Source of the DNA: an uncultured Bacillota bacterium
GTDB taxonomy: Bacteria > Bacillota > Clostridia > Peptostreptococcales > Anaerovoracaceae
NCBI GenBank assembly: GCA_947302945.1
Contig: CAMYWZ010000007.1
Location: forward strand, 1 to 13,101
Length of the DNA stretch: 13,101 nt
Direction of reading: 5' to 3'
Shown here: piece by piece, positions 1-8,047 of the stretch
Layout of the letters: each line of letters begins with the position of its first letter
Position numbering within the stretch: position 1 is the stretch's first letter
Position numbers and translations under genes: made by a program
The notes under the pieces: generated by a model
What the model saw: only the letters and a program-made list of their open reading frames with translations
Told to the model about the DNA's origin: nothing
The model's database searches: none

Positions 1-3000
1 ACCCACTTGTGTTATTATCCGAAATCAACCATTTGATAAATACCCAAGAAGATGTATCGGGTGAAGAAAGCGTTATCACAGTCGGATCACTTGGCTTAGG
101 TACCTTATCACCCTTTGCCATTGTATAGGTAATGTTTCTATCTGTAGGATTGCTCTGATAGTAAACATATGGTTTTTCTACAGTTTCAACAATGGGTCCA
201 TTCCAAGTATGAATCTGACTTCCACTGTCAGAATATGCGATATCAAACGTCACTGTAACAGCGTCGCTCCACACTGCATACAGGGTCTGGTCATAGGGCG
301 GCTCAGTGTTGGTATCCCAAATATAATCGCTTCTAACCTTGTCGAGGACAATATCGTTCGCATCCGGAGTAATAGTGATCTCATTGGTGCCGGTACCAAA
401 CTGAACGGGATCAGTGCTGCTGAAATCTGTGCATGCTGCAATATCAGCATTTGTGGTCCAGCCGATGAAGATCTTGTTGCTGAGTGTCGGGTCTTTCGGA
501 GGGAAAATGCTGCTGTTGGTCTCGTCCTCATCAATGGCATACAAATCTCCCCCAGCGTTACTATATCTGTCGGAAGTTTCATTCCATATACCACCATTGA
601 CATCAAACAGCACCTGTCTGTCCGGAATCTCCGTATAGGTGACAACAATGCCTTCAGCGTCGGTCACAAGCGTTCCGGTGTAGATCACCGTCTGACCGTA
701 TTTTTTCTCAGTCTCGCCGGTGCCGATCGCGGTAAGAGTCTCGCCTGCGCCGTTGGGCAGGACGACCTTAACACGGCCGTCAGCTCCAGCTGTCTTTGCC
801 GGAATGGTGATAGTAGTCGTAGCTGCCTCACGGTCAAACTCACCGGTGACCTCGTTGACGATGCTGACAGCGCTGTTCGTACCGCTCAGTTCAACAGTGA
901 TCGGCGCATCGGTGGTATTGACAAATGTAACGTAAACCATGGGCTCCCACATGGCGTAGAGAACCTTATTTGTCTCGTTTCTCGTGACGGCAGCAATTGA
1001 ATCTGCAGCAAACGCAGGAACATATGCTTTACCAGTAGTCGGGCTGGCAGGGTTCTCGTTCTCGTCGAAACCGATCAGCAGGTAACCATCCTCGCTGGTA
1101 AAGAAGTTCGTCCCAGTATTGCCTCCGAAAGTCTTAGTGGTGGAGTACTGGAACAGGTGCAGTGCCAGGTTAGACTGGAAATCGCCGAACAAAACCTGCG
1201 TCGGATGAGTAACAGAATGTGTGTCTGTATACAGTTCACTTGTATTATTGATATCTATGCTGCCGGGACCTGCAAACGCAGGAAGATCAGTCGGATCTAA
1301 TGTGTTGACATATCCGTGGCCGTAGGCATCGTTCGCATCCAGGATCAGGTTGGTAACGTCCGGGCGGCGGTATGTCTGAGCTTCACGCTCGTAGTATGCC
1401 TGCATGTGGATTATTCCGCCATAAGTATCAGAATCAGTCACAAGATCTGCGTCGATCGTGAAATTATCACCTGGCTGATAGTAAATCGGCTGGTTGTTGG
1501 AATCAAGCTGGAACGGCTCCCAGTTCGTATACGTGTTTCCCTGATATGTACTCGTTCCGTTTGCTTTTACCACACGCCATCCGCGGAATACCCAGCCGGG
1601 CGTAGTGTTTGTCGGAGCGCGTAAGATATGCGTAGGAGTCTGGTCAGCATAGAGCTGATTCGTGGGATTGGCAGGATCCGTCCAGTCTTCCAGCTCACCT
1701 GCGATGACAGTTACACTTCCGGCGCCGTCGTCTTCATAGAAGTACGGATTATACTGCACATAGTACCCTCCGTCCAGACGCCACAGTGCACGCAGCTCAA
1801 GAGGACCATGGACCGGATCGTTAAAGTTATACGGCATTGATGCCACCGAGCCGTTATCATAAACCTGATACCAGCCCATGAATGTGTAATGCTCGCCGCT
1901 TACCTGACGGTAAGGATAATCTGCATATGTTGCGATAAACTCAGACTTGGAAAGTATTTGAATTCCTGTCCAGTAGGGATTACCATAAGCATCCGTCTCA
2001 GCCATAGCTGCGGTCATTTTTGTAACATACCAATTATAGTATGTATCGAGCCCGGATTCTGTCAAATACAAAGCGTTGCGCAGATCTGAAGGAAGGCCCC
2101 AGGAGCCTTCGGAAGCGACACCTTTGCGCTGCGTATTGATATAGTAGTATTTTGTACCGGTGTAGTAGGTCGGGTCGCCCGAATCCAGCTCTTTGCTGTT
2201 GAGCTTAATAAATTCCCGTTCAACAGAGTATTCACCGACAGGAGTTCCGTAATTCCCGGTAAAATATGTTGCCGTAGACGATTTTGCCCTGTGGTCTATC
2301 ACACCGCCGTTGGGGTCGATCTTGACAGTATACTGAAGCACCTTAAGGATAGGATAAAGCACTACGTTCTGGGCGGGCATGGTTTCGCTGGCAAAATCAA
2401 ATCTGCTGCCTACCCCTTCCGCGTTGGTATACCATCCTGCAAAATAATAGCCTTCTGGTACCGTTACTAAACCAGTATATTTATTAGCCCCGGCAAGAGG
2501 CTGCGTATAGTAATACGTATCGACCTGCGGTGTGGACCCGATGTTGAAGGTCAGAGTGTACTGCTTGGGGCAATAGAAGAAATAGACGTCATTGTTATTA
2601 TAACAACTGTAAATATACTCATAGCCGTCAAACTCCCAGCCAAGCTGGAACCTTGGCGCAACATTGGATATAACATCATATGCATCGCCGCTCTGATAGA
2701 AATTGTTACCCGAGATTACGCTTCCGTCTTTGTTTTGCTCTTCACTCCATGACGTGCGCGCATAACTCGCTAAATCCGCTCCAGACACCAGGCTGACGCT
2801 CGGATCATAAGTTCCTTCCACAGCTTCATATTTATGCTTCTCGGACACATTGCTCTTGTCTCCGAAATAGGCTACTATATGATGTACGCAGTTTTGGTTG
2901 ATGATATCATTCCCCGCTCGGTTCGTACATAATTCCGCTGACATGTACTCGTAAACGCCATTTATATCAGGGTTGTTGTTTTGTTTATCACCATTATTCG

Positions 3001-3853
3001 GACGGTGGTGAGCATTATAGCAGTAAAGGCTGTCATAATATGCTGCCCAGGTATACATAGTCTTAGAAGATCCTGTGGGATCCGTAAAGGTAAAGTTGCT
3101 GTTGGTGGGTGTAGGCCAAATATCTGCAATGTAGGCACCATACTTGGCTGTGATGACATAGACGTTCTCGTCATCTCCAGGGACGTAGTTACCCAAAACA
3201 TTTTCAGAAGTAGTGACATACGCCGAGGTAGCTGTTTTGGTAGCACCTGTAACAGGATCTGTATAAGTCATGCTGAAAACGCCGCTGTACGACTTCGCTG
3301 TTGGGCCTTTAACATATCCCAATCCAGCAGGAGGAGCATTTGTAATCTTGCTATCGTCAAACATAAACTGGATCCAGTTGCCATCCCAGTGATAGATATC
3401 GTATGAAGAATCGTATTGATCAGGTTTGTAGTCAGGATTTGAAGGATCCACGAACTCTTCTTTCTGCTGGCCGTTTTGCTTAACATACCCGTCGCGGCCG
3501 ATGTGGAAGACGAGCTTGAAGGTCTTGCGCTCGAAATACACGTTAAACACCGAGCTGCCGTCGCCCCTGATGGTAACGGAAGTGTTGGACAGAGACGTAT
3601 TCAGATCGTAAAATTTCTCCTCGCCCGCGAGGACCGCGCCAGCCTCATCAAGATACTCTCTTGCCAAAACGCTGATAGAGCTGTCAGTATACAGCTGCAG
3701 CTGAGCCAAAGAAATGGTAGATCCAGATGCGAAGGTGCTGCCTATCGTGCCGGACTGGCTGTTCAACTCTGTTGTTGTGATGACCTTTACTGCACTGGCA
3801 GTGTAATCATCTTTCGGATTTGCATGCGCAGTATATCCACATGTCCAAAGCAT
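1..3853 (-). CDS. Giant GW-repeat surface protein, continuation in the +1 frame (runs off left edge)
   Basis: This reading frame has no stop that I found from about 3898 down to the window edge, and it continues the secreted protein that starts at 6428. It encodes at least 1279 residues of extracellular beta-rich sequence. Several segments carry the aromatic-x-GW core of Listeria-Bacteroides (Flg_new / InlB B-type) repeats: FAGWYTNAEG near 2440, FMGWYQVYDNG near 1880, FRGWRVVKANG near 1580, FIGWTTNAD near 470 and FIKWLIS near 45. Between them are Thr/Ser/Tyr/Asn-rich linkers with NGGV or NGGIW turns. No C-terminal anchor such as LPXTG or SLH is visible because the gene leaves the window. An ATG at 3853 exists but has no ribosome binding site or signal peptide, so an independent start is unlikely. 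Such proteins are usually adhesins; the ligand is unknown. Confidence 0.8.
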   Translation of the reverse strand, partial: MLWTCGYTAHANPKDDYTASAVKVITTTELNSQSGTIGSTFASGSTISLAQLQLYTDSSISVLAREYLDEAGAVLAGEEKFYDLNTSLSNTSVTIRGDGSSVFNVYFERKTFKLVFHIGRDGYVKQNGQQKEEFVDPSNPDYKPDQYDSSYDIYHWDGNWIQFMFDDSKITNAPPAGLGYVKGPTAKSYSGVFSMTYTDPVTGATKTATSAYVTTSENVLGNYVPGDDENVYVITAKYGAYIADIWPTPTNSNFTFTDPTGSSKTMYTWAAYYDSLYCYNAHHRPNNGDKQNNNPDINGVYEYMSAELCTNRAGNDIINQNCVHHIVAYFGDKSNVSEKHKYEAVEGTYDPSVSLVSGADLASYARTSWSEEQNKDGSVISGNNFYQSGDAYDVISNVAPRFQLGWEFDGYEYIYSCYNNNDVYFFYCPKQYTLTFNIGSTPQVDTYYYTQPLAGANKYTGLVTVPEGYYFAGWYTNAEGVGSRFDFASETMPAQNVVLYPILKVLQYTVKIDPNGGVIDHRAKSSTATYFTGNYGTPVGEYSVEREFIKLNSKELDSGDPTYYTGTKYYYINTQRKGVASEGSWGLPSDLRNALYLTESGLDTYYNWYVTKMTAAMAETDAYGNPYWTGIQILSKSEFIATYADYPYRQVSGEHYTFMGWYQVYDNGSVASMPYNFNDPVHGPLELRALWRLDGGYYVQYNPYFYEDDGAGSVTVIAGELEDWTDPANPTNQLYADQTPTHILRAPTNTTPGWVFRGWRVVKANGTSTYQGNTYTNWEPFQLDSNNQPIYYQPGDNFTIDADLVTDSDTYGGIIHMQAYYEREAQTYRRPDVTNLILDANDAYGHGYVNTLDPTDLPAFAGPGSIDINNTSELYTDTHSVTHPTQVLFGDFQSNLALHLFQYSTTKTFGGNTGTNFFTSEDGYLLIGFDENENPASPTTGKAYVPAFAADSIAAVTRNETNKVLYAMWEPMVYVTFVNTTDAPITVELSGTNSAVSIVNEVTGEFDREAATTTITIPAKTAGADGRVKVVLPNGAGETLTAIGTGETEKKYGQTVIYTGTLVTDAEGIVVTYTEIPDRQVLFDVNGGIWNETSDRYSNAGGDLYAIDEDETNSSIFPPKDPTLSNKIFIGWTTNADIAACTDFSSTDPVQFGTGTNEITITPDANDIVLDKVRSDYIWDTNTEPPYDQTLYAVWSDAVTVTFDIAYSDSGSQIHTWNGPIVETVEKPYVYYQSNPTDRNITYTMAKGDKVPKPSDPTVITLSSPDTSSWVFIKWLISDNNTSG

Positions 3854-6428
3854 TGTAGAATTTAAGGACGCCTGCGGAAGATCCCTCGCCGAACAGCGCA
3901 TAATCTCCGCTGCTTCCAATAGTACCGGTATCATTACCATTATCTGTTAGATACAGGGTTCCGCTGTAGTCGATGCTGCCACTATTTGAGATCCGGATCG
4001 CTGTAGTATTTACAGTGACCGTGTGAGTCGCATAGTTATCGTTGCTGCCTGTGATATAGCTGATCTCGACATCCGCAGGTGTTGACAGATTTGTGATCTC
4101 GCCGGTATGTTCATCGGTTTTAGCAAAAGCGTACCAGCCTTCAAAGTCATAGCCTGTACGGGCTGAAGTATCCAGAGTTGTAAAGACGTTTCTTTCGTTA
4201 TTCTCAGTCATTCCCGCAGGAGGATTTTCCGGTGTCCCCCAGGATTCCCTGAAGCGTGACGCAACATAACTCGCGCCCCCACCGCTGACTCCTGAGAAGA
4301 AATCCACCCAGCGCGCCTCGATGAATACTGGATAGAGATCTATACTTGTTGTGTCACTAAGATCAACGGTAAGATATGTTCCGTCCCTTCCGGAAGCCTT
4401 TATTTCCGCCCCTGTGTAGTCCACTGTCTGAATCTCTTGCCAATCCGGATTCAGTTCTGTACCGGCGTTGTACTCCCAGCCTGTGAAGATCAGATGTACG
4501 GGATCCGTGCTTGTGGAACGGATATCACTGATCTTTACTTCCACATTTTCGGAAGAACCCTTAGCAATCAGCTTACGGGTCATTACTGTACCGTCACCAC
4601 CCTTTGGATGGAGCATGAAGTTTACAAAGTTGTAGTTTTCAAACAGCGGCGCAAGGAATACATGAACATTTCCCTCAGCTTCAACTGCGCCGGCACCGCT
4701 GACTACTTTCAGTGTCCAGAGTACAGTATAGCCAATGCTTACATTGCTCTCAGTTATTGAGATCGCGGATTCAAAAGCGATGGAATCCGGAGCCGTTGGC
4801 CAGCTGTAATACAGTTTGCCATCGGATGTACCGATACCATAATCGTCTGTTGTTCCACTGATGACTTTCGGATCGACCACGTACCAGCCATAGAACAGCT
4901 TGGTCCCCTGGTTCGTCGGGTCTGTTATCAGTTCCAGAGACTCACCATTTTTGAGGATCTGGGTGGTCTGGGTATAGTAAGTTACAGGATCAGTGGAGCT
5001 ATTCTCCACGCCCTTATTCTTAAACTCGTAAGGAGTTCCTTCATAGTATGCCGTGGAACCGCTGCCGTGTTCTGTCGCACCGCTGGCTATGAAGTGGAAC
5101 ACCACTCTGGGTGTAACGACGGTGCCGGTCTCTTCGTGGTCCACGACTACGTACACGCTGAAGCTGGCGGCGGAGAACTCGACGGCGGAGTCTGCAGCCT
5201 GGACGGTGGTGACGTACTCGGGGGTGGTGGAGCCGTCGGGGATGTGGTAGATGTCGAGGGCATCGGTGCGGCCTGCGAGGGCGTCGCTCTGGATGCGCAC
5301 CTGAATGGGCTCCTGGGGCTGCCAAGGGCTGTCTGACGCGAGTTTTTCGCTGTTGGCGTATACTTTTATGTCGAAGGCCGCAATGGGGCTCAAATCGGCG
5401 ATTTCGGGCTCTACGGGCCTTGCGGTGACTATGCCTTCTGCGGGCAGTTTTCCGCTGAGGGTGACCTCCGGCTCGGCAGGAGCTTCTGCAGCCGCAGGCT
5501 GCGTTACAGGCTCTTCAGATGGCTGCTCCGCCGGCTGTTCGGCAGGGGCTTCGGCATCTGCGGACTGTTCTGAGTTGTCTGCAGGTTCCGTGTTGGCGGA
5601 AGTGTCTGCAGGCTCCGTGTTGGCGGAAGTGTCGGAAGGCTGCTCCTGAGGCTCTGTGGATTCGGGTTCTTCTGCATTATTGTCTGCGGGAGCTTCGCTG
5701 CTCTGATCCTCGGGATCTGCGTTCTTCTGAGCTTCCGGCTCCGCAGCGGCCGGCTCTTCGCTCTTCTGCTCCGCTGGTTCTTCTGCGGAAGACTTTGCGG
5801 GGGCGGCGGCCTTTGCGGGTGCTGGGTCGCTGATTTCAAGGGTTTCACCCGCGGGCTCTGCGTCTGCAGTATCGGGCGATGATCCAGATCCAAGCTCAGG
5901 TTCTGCAGCAGCTGCATCAGCCTTATCGAATGATTCTACAGACTTGGTATCGGTAGATTTTATCTCGACGGACTTTTTCGGGGAAAGCTCTCTGGTAACG
6001 GCCGGCTCGGACTTGACTGCAAGCTCCGGCTCTGCGATCTTTTCTTCAGCAGGCTCTTCGATCTTTTCTTCAACAAGCTCTGCAGCGGGTTCAGTATTCT
6101 CGGCCTCATCGACCGGAGCCTCTGTCATAACGGCTTCAGCTTCAGGCTCGCTCTTTTCGGCTTCAGGCTGCGGCCCAGCCTTTACCTCCACCGCTTCGCC
6201 CCTAACGCTGATGATATGAGCGCGGATGGACTGCTCCACGAGGGTGACCTGCTCGCCGGCGATATCCGGAGCGGAAACGGAGCCCTCGGACGAGAGCGAC
6301 GACAGCACGCCAAGATCGGCAGCTTCCTCACCATCTGCTGCATAGACCTGCGCGGGCAGGATGCCGATGGTCATGAAGACTGCCAGGAGCAGTGCCGTTA
6401 TTCTGTTTTTCCATGTGATTTTCTTCAT
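3807..6428 (-). CDS. Giant GW-repeat surface protein, N-terminal portion (frame ends at 3807)
   Basis: The first 873 codons of a secreted, probably wall-associated adhesin-like protein. The start at 6428 is supported by a GGAG four bases upstream and by a clear Sec signal peptide: MKKITWKNR, a hydrophobic core at residues 10-24, and likely cleavage after VYA at residue 30. Residues about 75-330 are Glu/Pro/Ala-rich low complexity, probably a wall-spanning stalk. Residues about 328-435 form a compact region ending SFSVYVVV, a pattern I associate with large Clostridia surface proteins. GW-type repeat cores follow: FYGWYVV near 513, FTGWEYNAG near 651, FEGWYAFAK near 763. The last residues, from about 862, are out of frame; the repeat-rich protein resumes in the +1 frame. 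The gene is separated from the pilus operon by a terminator and has its own leader. The function is inferred from architecture only. Confidence 0.88.
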   Translation of the reverse strand: MKKITWKNRITALLLAVFMTIGILPAQVYAADGEEAADLGVLSSLSSEGSVSAPDIAGEQVTLVEQSIRAHIISVRGEAVEVKAGPQPEAEKSEPEAEAVMTEAPVDEAENTEPAAELVEEKIEEPAEEKIAEPELAVKSEPAVTRELSPKKSVEIKSTDTKSVESFDKADAAAAEPELGSGSSPDTADAEPAGETLEISDPAPAKAAAPAKSSAEEPAEQKSEEPAAAEPEAQKNADPEDQSSEAPADNNAEEPESTEPQEQPSDTSANTEPADTSANTEPADNSEQSADAEAPAEQPAEQPSEEPVTQPAAAEAPAEPEVTLSGKLPAEGIVTARPVEPEIADLSPIAAFDIKVYANSEKLASDSPWQPQEPIQVRIQSDALAGRTDALDIYHIPDGSTTPEYVTTVQAADSAVEFSAASFSVYVVVDHEETGTVVTPRVVFHFIASGATEHGSGSTAYYEGTPYEFKNKGVENSSTDPVTYYTQTTQILKNGESLELITDPTNQGTKLFYGWYVVDPKVISGTTDDYGIGTSDGKLYYSWPTAPDSIAFESAISITESNVSIGYTVLWTLKVVSGAGAVEAEGNVHVFLAPLFENYNFVNFMLHPKGGDGTVMTRKLIAKGSSENVEVKISDIRSTSTDPVHLIFTGWEYNAGTELNPDWQEIQTVDYTGAEIKASGRDGTYLTVDLSDTTSIDLYPVFIEARWVDFFSGVSGGGASYVASRFRESWGTPENPPAGMTENNERNVFTTLDTSARTGYDFEGWYAFAKTDEHTGEITNLSTPADVEISYITGSNDNYATHTVTVNTTAIRISNSGSIDYSGTLYLTDNGNDTGTIGSSGDYALFGEGSSAGVLKFYNALDMWIYCACKSER
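5578..5631 (-). repeat. Two 27-nt tandem repeats inside the stalk region
   Basis: Positions 5578-5604 and 5605-5631 are direct copies that differ at one base (GGTTCC versus GGCTCC). On the minus strand each encodes a nine-residue unit with the core TSANTEPAD. The copy number is low, but in-frame units like this can expand or contract and so change the length of the Glu/Pro/Ala-rich stalk without breaking the frame. Confidence 0.85.
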
Positions 6429-6620
6429 GGAACTCCGTATGTTATCTTGTACCTTGCTGCCTTGGAACGATCCGGCAGCTGCGGCCTTGCTGCCTGCCGC
6501 TCGAGGATGATTTTCATCCTCTCGTGACTTATTCTAGCAGCCTGGGCGTCACGCAAAGCGTCGCCGGGAACAGGTTTATTGCTATGGGCCCGATTTGCCC
6601 GAAAAGCCGCAAAGATGCGG
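6429..6620 (-). other. Structured 5' leader of the surface protein gene
   Basis: About 190 nt upstream of the surface protein start are rich in inverted repeats. These are a CCGCA/TGCGG stem at 6607-6620, a GGCG..ACGC-AAA-GCGT..CGCC stem with a two-base bulge at 6545-6565, and a perfect 8-bp stem with a 3-nt loop at 6503-6521. Nearer the start, a GCTGCC (minus strand, 6474-6479) can pair with either of two GGCAGC copies at 6456-6461 and 6489-6494. Both copies sit in the repeated decamer GGCAGCAAGG, so two mutually exclusive folds are possible. I do not recognise a known riboswitch family here. A regulatory role is inference from structure density only. Confidence 0.35.
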
Positions 6621-6627
6621 GTTTTTT
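6607..6627 (+). terminator. Possible plus-strand intrinsic terminator
   Basis: On the plus strand a 5-bp stem (CCGCA-AAGA-TGCGG) is followed by GTTTTTT, which is a short but recognisable terminator shape. No plus-strand gene lies upstream, so it would only stop antisense transcription out of the surface protein gene. Read on the minus strand the same hairpin is followed by CTTTT, a weaker tract, and would lie in the surface protein leader. Confidence 0.3.
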
Positions 6628-6685
6628 GACCCTTCATGCGATTTTTTTAACGCAAAACAGAGCACACAACCTGTACCCATTTTGC

Positions 6686-6714
6686 ATTTTGTCATAAAAC
6701 AGCATAAAAGTCAA
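6686..6714 (-). promoter_or_regulatory. Candidate promoter for the surface protein gene
   Basis: On the minus strand TTGACT (6714-6709) lies 17 nt from CAAAAT (6691-6686). The -35 matches consensus at five of six positions, but the -10 matches only four of six. The region is AT-rich and lies about 250 nt upstream of the surface protein start, downstream of the terminator at 6805-6831. It would explain expression of that gene independent of the pilus operon. Confidence 0.35.
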
Positions 6715-6804
6715 CGATTTTGACTATTCCACTTTGGTATTATGCGCTTTTTGGAGTACACCTCACATCTGCAAATGGATAGAACGTTAATGCTGGCAAC
6801 CAGT

Positions 6805-6831
6805 AAAAAACCCGGGACCGACCTCCCGGGT
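6805..6831 (-). terminator. Strong intrinsic terminator between pilus operon and surface protein gene
   Basis: On the minus strand a perfect 8-bp stem (ACCCGGGA / TCCCGGGT, six-base loop GGTCGG) is followed directly by a run of T residues (6810-6805). It lies about 150 nt past the pilT stop and about 40 nt past the start predicted from the promoter at 6879-6907. It can end the pilus operon transcript, the short transcript from that promoter, or both. On the plus strand the hairpin is followed by TATTTT, so weak bidirectional activity is possible. Confidence 0.88.
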
Positions 6832-6850
6832 ATTTTGGTGAAATCGATTT

Positions 6851-6880
6851 TTGTGGCTGATCAATTTCTTTCAGCCACAA
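6851..6880. promoter_or_regulatory. Perfect 10-bp inverted repeat, operator-like
   Basis: TTGTGGCTGA (6851-6860) and TCAGCCACAA (6871-6880) are exact inverted copies with a 10-bp spacer, so the arm centres are 20 bp (about two helical turns) apart. One arm overlaps the last bases of the -10 element and the predicted start site of the minus-strand promoter at 6879-6907. Because most of that arm lies upstream of the predicted start, the repeat is better placed to act as a DNA operator for a dimeric repressor than as an RNA hairpin. No regulator gene is in the window. Confidence 0.55.
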
Positions 6881-6907
6881 TATAGCACGCATATGCTTTA
6901 ATGTCAA
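6879..6907 (-). promoter_or_regulatory. Near-consensus sigma-A promoter
   Basis: On the minus strand TTGACA (6907-6902, six of six) and TATATT (6884-6879, five of six) are separated by exactly 17 nt, with an A/T-rich stretch upstream. The predicted start is near 6872. It lies just past the pilT stop and fires toward the surface protein gene, but a strong terminator begins about 40 nt downstream. The product would be a short RNA of about 65-70 nt, or a longer transcript if the terminator is bypassed. Confidence 0.72.
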
Positions 6908-6978
6908 TATCAAATTGGAAATATTTTACAGCACACTTCGCGATCTGCCGCTGCACACGGTCAGGGATGACGGCTGCC

Positions 6979-8037
6979 CTACCTTCCTATCCGACGCTGC
7001 ATCTGTTCGGTGTTTACGGCGTGGGAGAGGGCGGTGTCGGCGCTGATGCGGCCGGCCTTAAAGAGGGCGAAGATGGACTGGTCCATGCTGATCATGCCGT
7101 CGGCTGCGCCGGAAGCGATGGCGTTGTCGATCTGGTGGGTCTTGCCCTCGCGGATGAGGCTTTTGACGGCAGGGGTCATGGTCATGATCTCGAAGGCCGG
7201 GACGCAGCCGCCGTCCACGCCGGGCAGAAGCTGCTGGCAGACAACAGTCTGCAGCACGCTGCCGAGCTGGATGCGGATCTGGCTCTGCTGCTCTGGCGGG
7301 AAGGTGTCGATGATGCGGTCTATGGTATTGACGGCACCCTTGGTGTGCAGGGTGGCGAGCAGCAGGTGGCCGGTCTCGGCGGCCGTCATGGCAGTGCTGA
7401 TGGTCTCGCGGTCGCGCATCTCGCCGAGCTGGATGACGTCGGGAGCCTGCCGCAGGCAGGCGCGAAGGCCCGAGAGCGAGTCGCGCGTGTCGATCGCGAT
7501 CTCGCGCTGCGAAACTATGCCCCGCTTGTTGCGGTGCAGGTATTCGATGGGGTCTTCGAGTGTAACTATGTGGCAGTCGCGGGTGGAATTGATCTCCTCG
7601 ACTATGCAGGCCAGCGTAGTGGACTTGCCGCTGCCGGCAGTGCCGGTCACCAGGACCATGCCGCTTCGGATGTCGGCAAGGCGTATGACCTGCTCAGGGA
7701 TGCCCATGCTGCGCCAGTCGGGGATCTCGAAGTTCACGACCCTTATCACCGAGGCCATGGAACCGCGCTGCATGTAGGTGTTCACGCGAAAACGCGCAAG
7801 GCCGCCGACCGCGAATGAAAAGTCATCGTCGCCGCTTGCCGCAAAGCGGTCCATCGGACGCTTCGCGAGCGTGTAGATGTTCTCGATCAGCTCCGCTACT
7901 GCTGCAGGCATAAGCTTGTCGCCGCCGTAGCTTAACAGGCGGCCGTCCTTCTTGATGCTCAGCGGAGTGCCGGCAACCATGAAGATGTCGGACGCGCCGT
8001 TTTCAACTGCCCAGCTGAGGTATTCTTTAAGTTCCAT
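6979..8037 (-). CDS. pilT: PilT, type IV pilus retraction ATPase
   Basis: This 352-residue cytoplasmic hexameric ATPase powers pilus retraction and twitching. The motifs are clear: an N-terminal ASDIFMVAGTP segment (residues 15-25) typical of PilT/PilU, Walker A GTAGSGKS (132-139), Asp box VTLEDPIEY (158-166), Walker B with catalytic Glu in DVIQLGEMRD (200-209), His box ETGHLLLATLHT (221-232) and SLIREGKTHQI (293-303). The last of these matches the retraction motif of PilT rather than PilB. I chose the start at 8037 over an upstream in-frame start at 8151 because AGGAG sits seven bases before it and the family homology begins there; the upstream extension would overlap the preceding gene. It is the last gene of the pilus operon, ten bases after its neighbour, and is followed by the terminator at 6805-6831. 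Confidence 0.95.
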   Translation of the reverse strand: MELKEYLSWAVENGASDIFMVAGTPLSIKKDGRLLSYGGDKLMPAAVAELIENIYTLAKRPMDRFAASGDDDFSFAVGGLARFRVNTYMQRGSMASVIRVVNFEIPDWRSMGIPEQVIRLADIRSGMVLVTGTAGSGKSTTLACIVEEINSTRDCHIVTLEDPIEYLHRNKRGIVSQREIAIDTRDSLSGLRACLRQAPDVIQLGEMRDRETISTAMTAAETGHLLLATLHTKGAVNTIDRIIDTFPPEQQSQIRIQLGSVLQTVVCQQLLPGVDGGCVPAFEIMTMTPAVKSLIREGKTHQIDNAIASGAADGMISMDQSIFALFKAGRISADTALSHAVNTEQMQRRIGR

Positions 8038-8047
8038 CGCAATTCTC

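Noticed and set aside
209..1000. Plus-strand ORF of 263 codons
   Set aside because: It lies wholly antisense to the continuous repeat-protein frame, has no ribosome binding site, and its translation shows no domain logic; the minus-strand frame carries the GW repeats.
3807..3866. Programmed ribosomal frameshift as the explanation for the frame break
   Set aside because: The change is +1 (or -2), so a -1 slippery heptamer does not apply. No prfB-like CTT-TGA stop with an upstream Shine-Dalgarno element is present at the junction.
6541..6570. ACGCAAAGCG on the plus strand resembling the c-di-GMP-I riboswitch core
   Set aside because: The bases are just the loop and arms of a simple ACGC-AAA-GCGT hairpin. 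The upstream GGGCAAACC-like segment, the GAAA tetraloop stem and the receptor helix are missing, and no plus-strand gene follows.
6851..6880. The 10-bp inverted repeat as the pilus operon terminator
   Set aside because: On the minus strand the stem is followed by AAAAATCG, not a T-run. The hairpin at 6805-6831 has the proper terminator form.
6901..7818. Plus-strand ORF of 305 codons opposite pilT
   Set aside because: It is antisense to the highly conserved PilT motifs. Its His/Asp/Gly/Ala/Val-rich composition is what a GC-rich gene gives on the opposite strand.
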